Source: Phycisphaerales bacterium
GTDB taxonomy: Bacteria > Planctomycetota > Phycisphaerae > Phycisphaerales > SM1A02
DNA length: 16,234 bases
Assembly (NCBI GenBank): GCA_030748455.1
Contig: JASMLY010000024.1
Span: 1-16,234, forward strand
Direction: 5' to 3'
Shown: piece by piece, positions 1-5,879 of the stretch
How positions within the stretch are numbered: position 1 is the first letter of the stretch
How the letters are laid out: each line of letters begins with the position of its first letter
Notes under the pieces: model-generated
The model's database searches: none
The model's input: only the letters and a program-made list of their open reading frames with translations
What the model was told of the DNA's origin: nothing
Made by a program: the position numbers and the translations under genes

Positions 1-1440
1 CATAAGCTTGAGGGATTGATATATGCAGTCTGTGATATCGATGAAGTCATCGCTCTCATTCGCGGAAGTAGAACTCGCGAGGAGGCGATTGAAAAACTCA
101 TAGAACGTTCCTTTACCATTTCTGAATCTCACGAATATGCAAAATTCATTGCGAACCGTTTGATCAAAACTGCAAAAAATGGTGTTGCTCTATCTCGTGT
201 TCAGGCTGAGTCCATTGGGGCATTGCGCCTGATCCAACTCGTTGGCCTTGAGATTGAAAAACTTACAAGTGATTACGCCGAATTGCTAGAAAAGATTGAT
301 TTTTACACCGAGATCCTAGCAAGCGAACAAAAAGTATTAGACATCATTCGAGACGATTGCCTCGAAATGAAGGACCGTTTCAAGACTCCTCGCCTTACTG
401 GATTTATAGAAGCCGAGGAAGAAGAGTTTGATCACGGGTCACTCATTACAGAACATGATGTTTGTGTCACAATCTCTCACCATGGATACGTAAAGAGACT
501 ACCAATTGACACGTTCCGTGAACAGGGTCGTGGTGGGCGAGGAATCAAGGGTGGTGAAACAAAAGACGGGGATTTCATCGAGCATATTTTCGTGGCTTCA
601 ACGCACGACGATTTACTCTGTTTTACTGATTCAGGAAGAGTATTCAACTTAAAAGTCTACCGAATTCCTGAGGCAACTCGCACAAGCAAGGGAAGGTCGC
701 TTGTGAATCTTCTGAACTTCAAAGACGACGAACAGGTTGTCACCGTGCGAGCAATAAAAGATTTTGACCACAATCAAGAATTTCTCGTCTTCGCAACTGC
801 GAATGGGCTTGTAAAACGAACCGCTGTCGTGGACTATCACAATGTAAACAAGGGTGGGATCCGTGCCGTCAATCTAAAAGACGGAGATGCACTCATTGAT
901 GTGATTAAGACTGATGGAAATGCACACATATTGCTCGCAACTGCTCAAGGGATGTCCATTCGTTTTGACGAAAATGACGCGAGGCAAATGGGTCGCACAG
1001 CTGCTGGTGTAAAAGGCATTTCACTTGCTAGCAATGACAAAGTTGTTGGGGCTGTTCTTGCTACCGATGACACAGATCTTCTTACGATGACAGAAAATGG
1101 CTATGGTAAACGAACCTCGATGGAGGAATATCTCGTTCGAAGTAGCGATGATGGGTCTACAAGACCCCAAGGTCGCGGTGGCAAGGGACGACGCGACATT
1201 AAAACAGACAAGAGAAACGGGCTCGTTGCAGATATTCGAGCCGTACGAGATTGTGACAGTTTGATGTTCATCACAGCAAATGGCATGCTCGTTCGGATCT
1301 CTGCGAGTGATATCAGCACCATCGGCAGAAACACCAAGGGGGTTCGGGTGGTCAACCTTAAAGATGGAGATAGGCTCATTGCAGCTGCCAAAATCGAAGG
1401 GTCTGACGAACCCGTTGAAGTTGATCCATCAACTACGTAA
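1..1440 (+). CDS. gyrA: DNA gyrase subunit A, C-terminal part (5' end outside window)
   Basis: Partial gene. The frame is open from base 1, so the TTG at base 16 is internal and not a start. GyrA breaks and rejoins DNA and, with GyrB, introduces negative supercoils. Seen here (479 codons) are the end of the breakage-reunion domain with its coiled coil (motif DIDEVIALIR near the left edge, then the region matching the LTGLE motif of other GyrAs as LVGLEIEKL) and the complete beta-pinwheel DNA-wrapping domain. Pinwheel signatures include YRIPEATR, GRVFNLKVY and, near the end, IGRNTKGVRVVNL. The GyrA-box that separates gyrase from ParC is present as QGRGGRG (bases 523-543), with Gly where E. coli has the first Arg. 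A second copy, QGRGGKG, lies at 1168-1188. The catalytic Tyr lies outside the window. The tail after the pinwheel is short and acidic. Identification is firm. Confidence 0.97.
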   Translation, partial: HKLEGLIYAVCDIDEVIALIRGSRTREEAIEKLIERSFTISESHEYAKFIANRLIKTAKNGVALSRVQAESIGALRLIQLVGLEIEKLTSDYAELLEKIDFYTEILASEQKVLDIIRDDCLEMKDRFKTPRLTGFIEAEEEEFDHGSLITEHDVCVTISHHGYVKRLPIDTFREQGRGGRGIKGGETKDGDFIEHIFVASTHDDLLCFTDSGRVFNLKVYRIPEATRTSKGRSLVNLLNFKDDEQVVTVRAIKDFDHNQEFLVFATANGLVKRTAVVDYHNVNKGGIRAVNLKDGDALIDVIKTDGNAHILLATAQGMSIRFDENDARQMGRTAAGVKGISLASNDKVVGAVLATDDTDLLTMTENGYGKRTSMEEYLVRSSDDGSTRPQGRGGKGRRDIKTDKRNGLVADIRAVRDCDSLMFITANGMLVRISASDISTIGRNTKGVRVVNLKDGDRLIAAAKIEGSDEPVEVDPSTT

Positions 1441-1520
1441 CTACCGCATAGAGTTGCCAATTTCCCGATGTATTTGTTCACTTCAAGAACTAAATAGTGG
1501 AACACCGCACTCTGCTCTCT

Positions 1521-1537
1521 TGGTATCCTTCATACCA
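1521..1537 (+). promoter_or_regulatory. Inverted repeat with -10-like hexamer at the start codon of the STAS gene
   Basis: TGGTAT, a 5-base spacer and ATACCA form a perfect 6+5+6 inverted repeat whose last A is the A of the ATG at 1537. Inside it, TATCCT (1524-1529) fits the TANNNT pattern of a -10 box and ends 7 bases before the ATG. No Shine-Dalgarno sequence is visible. I infer a possible leaderless start with an overlapping operator. No convincing -35 box is seen in the 96-base gap after gyrA, and I see nothing else in that gap. Confidence 0.35.
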
Positions 1538-1878
1538 TGACACTCAATCAATGGTCCGAAGACGTCCTTATTCTTGAACTTCAAAACGAACCAGACTTTT
1601 CTGAAGATACAGATTCACTTCTCACAAAACTCAAGAACGGTGAGGCCCTCGCCCCAGATGTCATTGTAGACTTGCAACAAGTTGCCACACTAAATTCTTC
1701 AAACTTAGGTGCTTTGATTGAATGTAAAAAATTGCTCGATGGAAAAGATCGCCGCATGATTATTTGCAACATTAATGATGGCATTTGGTCAACAATGCTC
1801 GCAACTGGGCTAGACCAAGTTTTCACATTCATTGAAGACACAACGACAGCGCTTGCTAGTTTGATGGTCGGAGAATAA
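1537..1878 (+). CDS. Single-domain STAS protein (anti-sigma-factor antagonist type)
   Basis: A 113-residue protein that is almost entirely one STAS domain, the fold of SpoIIAA/RsbV anti-anti-sigma factors. The telling stretch is VIVDLQQVATLNSSNLGAL (about residues 42-60): a central strand, then the loop carrying Ser-Ser where SpoIIAA has its phosphorylated Ser, then the helix. After it come a second strand (RRMIICNIN), a helix, and VFTFIEDTTTAL, the usual C-terminal strand-turn-helix. It has no signal peptide or membrane segment, so it is cytoplasmic. Family members bind an anti-sigma kinase or another partner and are switched by phosphorylation. No kinase or sigma factor is encoded nearby. 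The stop codon is 4 bases before the exbD start, so it is probably co-transcribed with exbD and tonB, which is unusual company. Fold: confident. Partner and output: unknown. Confidence 0.8.
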   Translation: MTLNQWSEDVLILELQNEPDFSEDTDSLLTKLKNGEALAPDVIVDLQQVATLNSSNLGALIECKKLLDGKDRRMIICNINDGIWSTMLATGLDQVFTFIEDTTTALASLMVGE

Positions 1879-1882
1879 TACG

Positions 1883-2320
1883 ATGCGACCCCTGAGGCGC
1901 ACTGAACATGACACTCGAGTTGAGATAATGCCGCTCATTGACGTGGTTTTTTTGTTGTTAACTTTTTTTATTTACGCAATGGTTCTAATGGTTCGAGCGG
2001 AGGTACTACCCGTACCCTTTGAATCGTATGCATCTGGAGAACCTGCAACACCAAAACCCGCAATCTCTATCACAATTGCTGTTGACGGAAATGTCTACGT
2101 GGGCACGGATGTTGTCCACCTTGATGAACTAACCTCAAAAGTACGCGAAAAACTTACTTCCAAACCAGACTCTGTTCTCTACCTTGTTATGGAAGACGGG
2201 CATTCAATCATCGATCGAGGTCCCTTGTTAACTGGGGCGTGGGACCGCCTGCGAACTGAAGAATTTGAGGTGTATTTGGTAGGTGCGCCAAGTGAAGAGG
2301 AGGAAAATGTTTCTCCGTGA
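1883..2320 (+). CDS. exbD: ExbD/TolR-family biopolymer transport protein
   Basis: A 145-residue inner-membrane protein of the ExbB-ExbD-TonB type of proton-driven motor. The N terminus (RTEHDTRVEIMPLID) is a typical short cytoplasmic arm. It leads into a single membrane helix, about residues 17-37, containing Asp20, which matches the proton-carrying Asp of ExbD and TolR. The rest is a periplasmic domain with the family's pattern AISITIAVDGNVYVG...LDELTSKVRE...LYLVMEDGHSI...LRTEEFEVYLVGAP. The start ATG has GGAG at 1870-1873, 9 bases upstream, overlapping the end of the STAS gene. The 3' end overlaps tonB by 14 bases, implying coupled translation. No ExbB/TolQ partner is encoded in the window, so it must come from elsewhere. 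ExbD and TolR cannot be told apart from sequence alone; the adjacent TonB favours ExbD. Confidence 0.9.
   Translation: MRPLRRTEHDTRVEIMPLIDVVFLLLTFFIYAMVLMVRAEVLPVPFESYASGEPATPKPAISITIAVDGNVYVGTDVVHLDELTSKVREKLTSKPDSVLYLVMEDGHSIIDRGPLLTGAWDRLRTEEFEVYLVGAPSEEEENVSP
2298..2303 (+). promoter_or_regulatory. Ribosome binding site that sets the tonB start
   Basis: AGGAGG lies just before the ATG at 2307, inside the last codons of exbD. Spacing is only 3 bases, which is short. It favours ATG 2307 over the in-frame GTG at 2283. The protein starting at 2307 also puts the conserved Ser and His at residues 16 and 20, as in E. coli TonB. Confidence 0.6.
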
Positions 2321-3170
2321 TGCAACACCCCTCATTTTTGCACTTTTGATTTCACTCTCAGTGCATATTGTCGTTGCCCCATTTTTTACGACGACAGAGT
2401 TTGTGTCACCTTTTGCACCTCCACCAAATGCTACCCATCTCGAAACACCAATGCTTGAAGAACAAGAAGTCATTCTCGGCCTTGAAAAATCTGAAGCCAA
2501 AACTCTCACGTGGATTGGGTATGAGCAATATCAAAAACACCTTGCGCGGCTCTCAGATGTTGAACAAGCTGCGATGGAGTTATCAGCAAGTGAACCACAA
2601 CCTACAATTCAAGAGCAAGTCGATGAGCAATTACCACCTGAGCGTGGGAAACTCAGCGAGTTCGTACACACAATAGCACCTATTACAAAAAGCGCTTCTG
2701 AGTTTATCAACGCATTGCAACAACTCAAGTTTTCATTTTCTTCACCTGCCCCGAAGCCTAGCAATCATCCCGCTCCAAAACCACCCACAGAGAGTGACGA
2801 ACAAGATAAACCAGACGTTGATCCATCAGATCTTGAAGCGGATGCTACTTCTATCGTTGAAGTACCGAGAGAAAACTGGAAGACGGGACGACCAATCGCA
2901 ACAGGGGGAATAGTTTTACGCCCACGAAGACCTTCTTTTACAGCACACCAGTCGGTCACAAATGCTCCTGGTGGTTTAACTGCAACGCTGACGATTGATC
3001 GCAGGGGCAAACCGATTCAAGTTCATGTCTTAAAAGGAACGGGTTCCGCCTCGATTGACCGATCACTTGTTGCAAGCTTGTATAAGTGGAGAGCTGCAGG
3101 TGATCGAATAGATGCGCTTGTTGAAGAGAGTACCCTCAACATTACGATTCGCATTTCTTTTACACGCTAA
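2307..3170 (+). CDS. tonB: TonB-like energy transducer protein
   Basis: A 287-residue protein anchored by one N-terminal membrane helix (about residues 8-26), with a long periplasmic part. The helix contains Ser16 and His20, the SxxxH pair needed by TonB to couple to ExbB/ExbD. The middle is low in structure and rich in Pro, Glu and Lys, with PAPKPSNHPAPKPP near 147-160, like the Pro-rich spacer of TonB. Residues 68-90 (TWIGYEQYQKHLARLSDVEQ) form a separate linker motif. The C terminus (about 205-287) has the TonB C-terminal pattern: a strand TATLTIDRRGKPIQVHVLKGTG, then SIDRSLVASLYKWRA, then a final beta strand. It carries energy from the inner-membrane motor to outer-membrane receptors. It is last in the STAS-exbD-tonB operon. 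Its stop codon overlaps the surE stop codon on the other strand. The family is clear; the substrate receptor is unknown. Confidence 0.85.
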   Translation: MFLRDATPLIFALLISLSVHIVVAPFFTTTEFVSPFAPPPNATHLETPMLEEQEVILGLEKSEAKTLTWIGYEQYQKHLARLSDVEQAAMELSASEPQPTIQEQVDEQLPPERGKLSEFVHTIAPITKSASEFINALQQLKFSFSSPAPKPSNHPAPKPPTESDEQDKPDVDPSDLEADATSIVEVPRENWKTGRPIATGGIVLRPRRPSFTAHQSVTNAPGGLTATLTIDRRGKPIQVHVLKGTGSASIDRSLVASLYKWRAAGDRIDALVEESTLNITIRISFTR

Positions 3171-3964
3171 TCGTGCGGTTGGGTAAGTCTCTCTCTCCAA
3201 AGAGATACTCTGTTTTTATCCGTCATTACATAATCAAGAGGTGTCACGGTTGCGAACCCCTCTCGCAATGCCTCGACATCACTCCCCTGAGCAGTATGTG
3301 CAAACGCCATCCCGTCACCCGCTGCCCAGTAATATGTGCGTCCGTACGGGCATTGCCGCTTGTCATAGTGACCCAGATCACCAGCAGCGTTCATCTCTAC
3401 AACTTTTATCTCTGGCATCATCATATCTTGGCTTTCACAAGTTGGGATGTTAACGTTGACGACTTCGTGTGGTTCAAGTTCGTTTTCTAACACGCGGTCA
3501 ATGACGTTTCTAGCGATCTCTGCTGCTCTGTCGTAGCAAATAGTTTTTCGACTATCTAGGTGCAAGCTGACAGCAATTGCAGGAACACCCAAAAAGGCTG
3601 ATTCAATTGCAGCAGCAACCGTACCAGAATAGATAATGTTGATCCCAACATTTGATCCGCTATTCATCCCGCTGATTGTGAGGTCAGGTTGTGTTCCTTC
3701 TCCGAATTGCTCTTCCCATAGCGCACGCATTGCAAGTTTCACACAATCAGCTGGTCTTCCGTCTACTGCTATCCCTGACATTTCTTCTGTTACTTGCACG
3801 CGTTGTGTCATGAGTGGTTTGGTATACGTGATACCATGGCTTGTAGCTGATTGCACGGTCTCAGGAGCAATCACGACGAGTTCACCGAGTCCTTGTAATG
3901 CTTTGTGCAGGGCGACGATACCCGGTGCTCTTATTCCATCATCGTTCGTAAGTAAAATTTTCAT
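3167..3964 (-). CDS. surE: 5'/3'-nucleotidase SurE
   Basis: A 265-residue stationary-phase survival phosphatase that removes phosphate from nucleoside monophosphates using a divalent metal. The N terminus MKILLTNDDGIRAPG gives the metal-binding Asp8-Asp9. Ser39 lies in the QSATSHGIT loop, and SGMNSGSNVG (98-107) supplies Asn101. FLGVPAIAVSL and the late VTPLDYVMT also match the family, and the length is typical. Two adjacent ATGs are possible: 3964 or 3967, the latter giving one extra Met. The former matches the family N terminus. Either way the start overlaps the TGA of the upstream glycosyltransferase (sequence ATGATG), so translation is probably coupled. Its stop overlaps the tonB stop on the opposite strand, leaving no room for a terminator between them. 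Confidence 0.95.
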   Translation of the reverse strand: MKILLTNDDGIRAPGIVALHKALQGLGELVVIAPETVQSATSHGITYTKPLMTQRVQVTEEMSGIAVDGRPADCVKLAMRALWEEQFGEGTQPDLTISGMNSGSNVGINIIYSGTVAAAIESAFLGVPAIAVSLHLDSRKTICYDRAAEIARNVIDRVLENELEPHEVVNVNIPTCESQDMMMPEIKVVEMNAAGDLGHYDKRQCPYGRTYYWAAGDGMAFAHTAQGSDVEALREGFATVTPLDYVMTDKNRVSLWRERLTQPHD

Positions 3965-5157
3965 CATCTTGGTTCCAAAATATATTCTTTGCCACCCCAA
4001 CAAATTGGCGTTCTGTTTCTTAACATTGAAGCAGCTCCGAATAGGATATATGCGACAATGATCGATCCCAATGGCGAAAAAATCACAGTTCTTATTGGGG
4101 CACCATTTATTTTATACAACCACCCAACAACAAGAACACTTGTGATGAACGTTGCGATCGAAGTCCAAAACAATTCGGTTGATCCAAACCATCCTACACA
4201 CATTCCTGCAACTGCTATGAGTGGTAACAAAACACCAACAAAGATTGCCTTGTAGCCAGATTTTTGTAACTTCTTTATGTCTCGGCTATGCGACTCAATG
4301 TAGATTCGTTTCCACCCTGTTTGAAAGGCATGAAAGGTTGGGTACATTGAACATTTCAACATGCCATCGGCGAGCAAGAGTTGAACTTTCCCGTCCGTTT
4401 CTCGGTCAATCACTTTTGCAAATGCAATGTCTTCAAGTAACGCCTCTTTTACTGCCTCATGCCCACCGATAGCTTCGTATGCAGATCTTGAAAACAACAA
4501 AAATTGCCCATTAGCAAAGGGGCGAGTGCGGGATTCTCGATTCACGCGATCAACTGGATATTGCCTGACCAAAAATGTGCTCGCAAGTGGCTGCACAATC
4601 CGTTCAAACATTTTTGTAACAGTGAGGGTACTTAGTATGCTTAACAGCGATGCTTTTCTATGTATTGCTGATGCAACTGCACACCGAACGAGTTCAGTAT
4701 CAAACTTTGTGTCCGCGTCACTAAAGAGCAACCAAGTACCTGTTGCCCTAGCTGCGCCTAACCTCGCAGCGTTGCATTTACCTGCCCATCCTTCTGGGCA
4801 GTTTTCGTTTTCAATAATTGTCACTCGATCATCTGCTTGTGCATGTTTTTGCAAAATAGAAAGGGTTTGATCTGTACATCTGTCGAGCACAAATATGATT
4901 TGGGTGTTGCGATGTGACTGGCTCCTCAGTGATGTGGCGCACCGATCAATCACTCGCTCCTCATTATGCGCTGGAATCACAATGCTCACCGATTCGTCCT
5001 TTGGATCGGGAAGTGATAATCCCTCCCTAATTGTTGGTTTTGTACGCACCATTTTCCATAAACGAATACCAAAACCTACCCAAAAACAAAGTGTTCCCAC
5101 AACCGCCACACCCAAAACCCACGAGATGATTTCTGCTGCACTCATGAACCTGTGCAT
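3964..5157 (-). CDS. Membrane-anchored family 2 glycosyltransferase (HpnB/CrtQ-like)
   Basis: A 397-residue inner-membrane enzyme. Order: an N-terminal membrane helix (about 9-31), a GT-A catalytic domain, then three hydrophobic segments (about 303-325, 330-348, 357-377). Catalytic signatures are VSIVIPAHNEE (57-67), LDRCTDQT, the PEGWAGKCNA motif (121-130), the metal-binding DAD at 147-149, ANGQFLLFSRSAYEAIGGH (215-233), and EDIAFAK, whose Glu-Asp (242-243) is the likely catalytic base. This arrangement resembles glycosyltransferases linked to hopanoid (HpnB) or carotenoid (CrtQ) modification. No hopanoid or carotenoid gene is nearby, so the acceptor is unknown. A second Met at residue 5 (base 5145) is an alternative start. 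The gene is first of a two-gene unit with surE and lies back to back with nnrE, only 23 bases apart. Confidence 0.85.
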   Translation of the reverse strand: MHRFMSAAEIISWVLGVAVVGTLCFWVGFGIRLWKMVRTKPTIREGLSLPDPKDESVSIVIPAHNEERVIDRCATSLRSQSHRNTQIIFVLDRCTDQTLSILQKHAQADDRVTIIENENCPEGWAGKCNAARLGAARATGTWLLFSDADTKFDTELVRCAVASAIHRKASLLSILSTLTVTKMFERIVQPLASTFLVRQYPVDRVNRESRTRPFANGQFLLFSRSAYEAIGGHEAVKEALLEDIAFAKVIDRETDGKVQLLLADGMLKCSMYPTFHAFQTGWKRIYIESHSRDIKKLQKSGYKAIFVGVLLPLIAVAGMCVGWFGSTELFWTSIATFITSVLVVGWLYKINGAPIRTVIFSPLGSIIVAYILFGAASMLRNRTPICWGGKEYILEPR

Positions 5158-5167
5158 TCTACCTGTG

Positions 5168-5185
5168 TATCATTGTCACAATGAT
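5168..5185 (+). promoter_or_regulatory. 17-bp dyad and -10-like hexamer over the nnrE start codon
   Basis: ATCATTGT-C-ACAATGAT (5169-5185) is a perfect 8+1+8 inverted repeat filling most of the 23-base gap between the divergent glycosyltransferase and nnrE starts, and it includes the nnrE ATG. TATCAT (5168-5173) matches five of six bases of a -10 box and ends 7 bases before the ATG at 5181. That would place transcription start at or next to the A of ATG, consistent with the absence of a Shine-Dalgarno sequence. Only a poor -35 match (TGAACC, 5145-5150) is present. Promoter and operator roles are inferred. Confidence 0.4.
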
Positions 5186-5864
5186 GGCTCGCCTTGAAAA
5201 TCATCGCCAATTCACCTTTACCCGAGAAGGTGTTCGGAAGATAGACCGTGATGCTATTGAACTGTATGGGATGAAGGGTCTTGTCCTTATGGAAAATGCT
5301 GCTCGTGAAGCTGCAAAATTAATCCTACAACATTGCGAGAATACTGATTTCGATCATGTTGTTATTTGTTGTGGAGGTGGAAACAACGGTGGAGATGGCT
5401 ATGCGATTGCGAGGCACTTGCACAATAACGGATGCAAGGTAACTGTCGCGATATGCAGTGAACCCAAAACAGAAGAAGCGATCGCAAACAAGAAAATCGC
5501 AGAAAAAATGGAAATCTGTATGACGCCTCTATCAAACGCACTTCTTTTGGACGCTACCCTCATCATCGATGCGATGTTTGGTACTGGAATTGATACTCCG
5601 GTTCGTGGAGATTCAAAGGAAATGATCGATCGCATCAACGCAACGTCAAAAAAGATCGTCGCAATTGATACACCTTCAGGTCTTGATTGTGATACTGGTC
5701 TTCCCCTTGGAGTTGCAATCAAGGCGGCTTTTACGGTTACATTTGTGGGTATCAAAATGGGATTCGCGCTCCCTTGTGCCCACGAATACACCGGAGATGT
5801 TTTTGTTGTAGATATTGGTTGCCCTTCTACGCTCATAAATAAGTACGCCATGCCCAACTCATAG
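5181..5864 (+). CDS. nnrE: NAD(P)H-hydrate epimerase (YjeF N-terminal domain)
   Basis: A 227-residue metabolite-repair enzyme. It interconverts the R and S forms of hydrated NADH/NADPH so that the dehydratase NnrD can restore the cofactor. Seen are the family entry VRKIDRDAIELYGMKGLVLM (18-37), the glycine-rich CGGGNNGGDGYAIARHL (64-80) with Asn69 as likely K+ ligand, IIDAMFGTGIDTPVRG (128-143) with Asp130, and AIDTPSGLDCDTG (161-173). It is the single-domain form; the NnrD kinase-like half is not fused and not in the window. Two tandem ATGs (5181, 5184) are both possible starts. It leads a + strand group with the LolC/E permease 15 bases downstream. Confidence 0.95.
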   Translation: MMARLENHRQFTFTREGVRKIDRDAIELYGMKGLVLMENAAREAAKLILQHCENTDFDHVVICCGGGNNGGDGYAIARHLHNNGCKVTVAICSEPKTEEAIANKKIAEKMEICMTPLSNALLLDATLIIDAMFGTGIDTPVRGDSKEMIDRINATSKKIVAIDTPSGLDCDTGLPLGVAIKAAFTVTFVGIKMGFALPCAHEYTGDVFVVDIGCPSTLINKYAMPNS

Positions 5865-5879
5865 TACGATTTACATTTC

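Noticed and set aside
16..18. TTG at base 16 as the start of a short gyrA-like gene.
   Set aside because: The frame continues open to base 1 with residues that match the GyrA family, so this is a truncation by the window edge and not a start.
1101..1505. A 134-codon - strand open frame opposite the gyrA end.
   Set aside because: Antisense to conserved gyrase pinwheel sequence, and low-complexity Ser/Pro/Leu composition.
3636..4061. A 141-codon + strand open frame opposite surE.
   Set aside because: It is a shadow of surE, which is certain from its Asp-Asp and SGMNSG motifs; the frame has no ribosome site or family match.
4427..4870. A 147-codon + strand open frame opposite the glycosyltransferase.
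   Set aside because: It lies wholly inside a gene with clear catalytic motifs, and its translation is Ser/Ala/Cys-rich without domain features.
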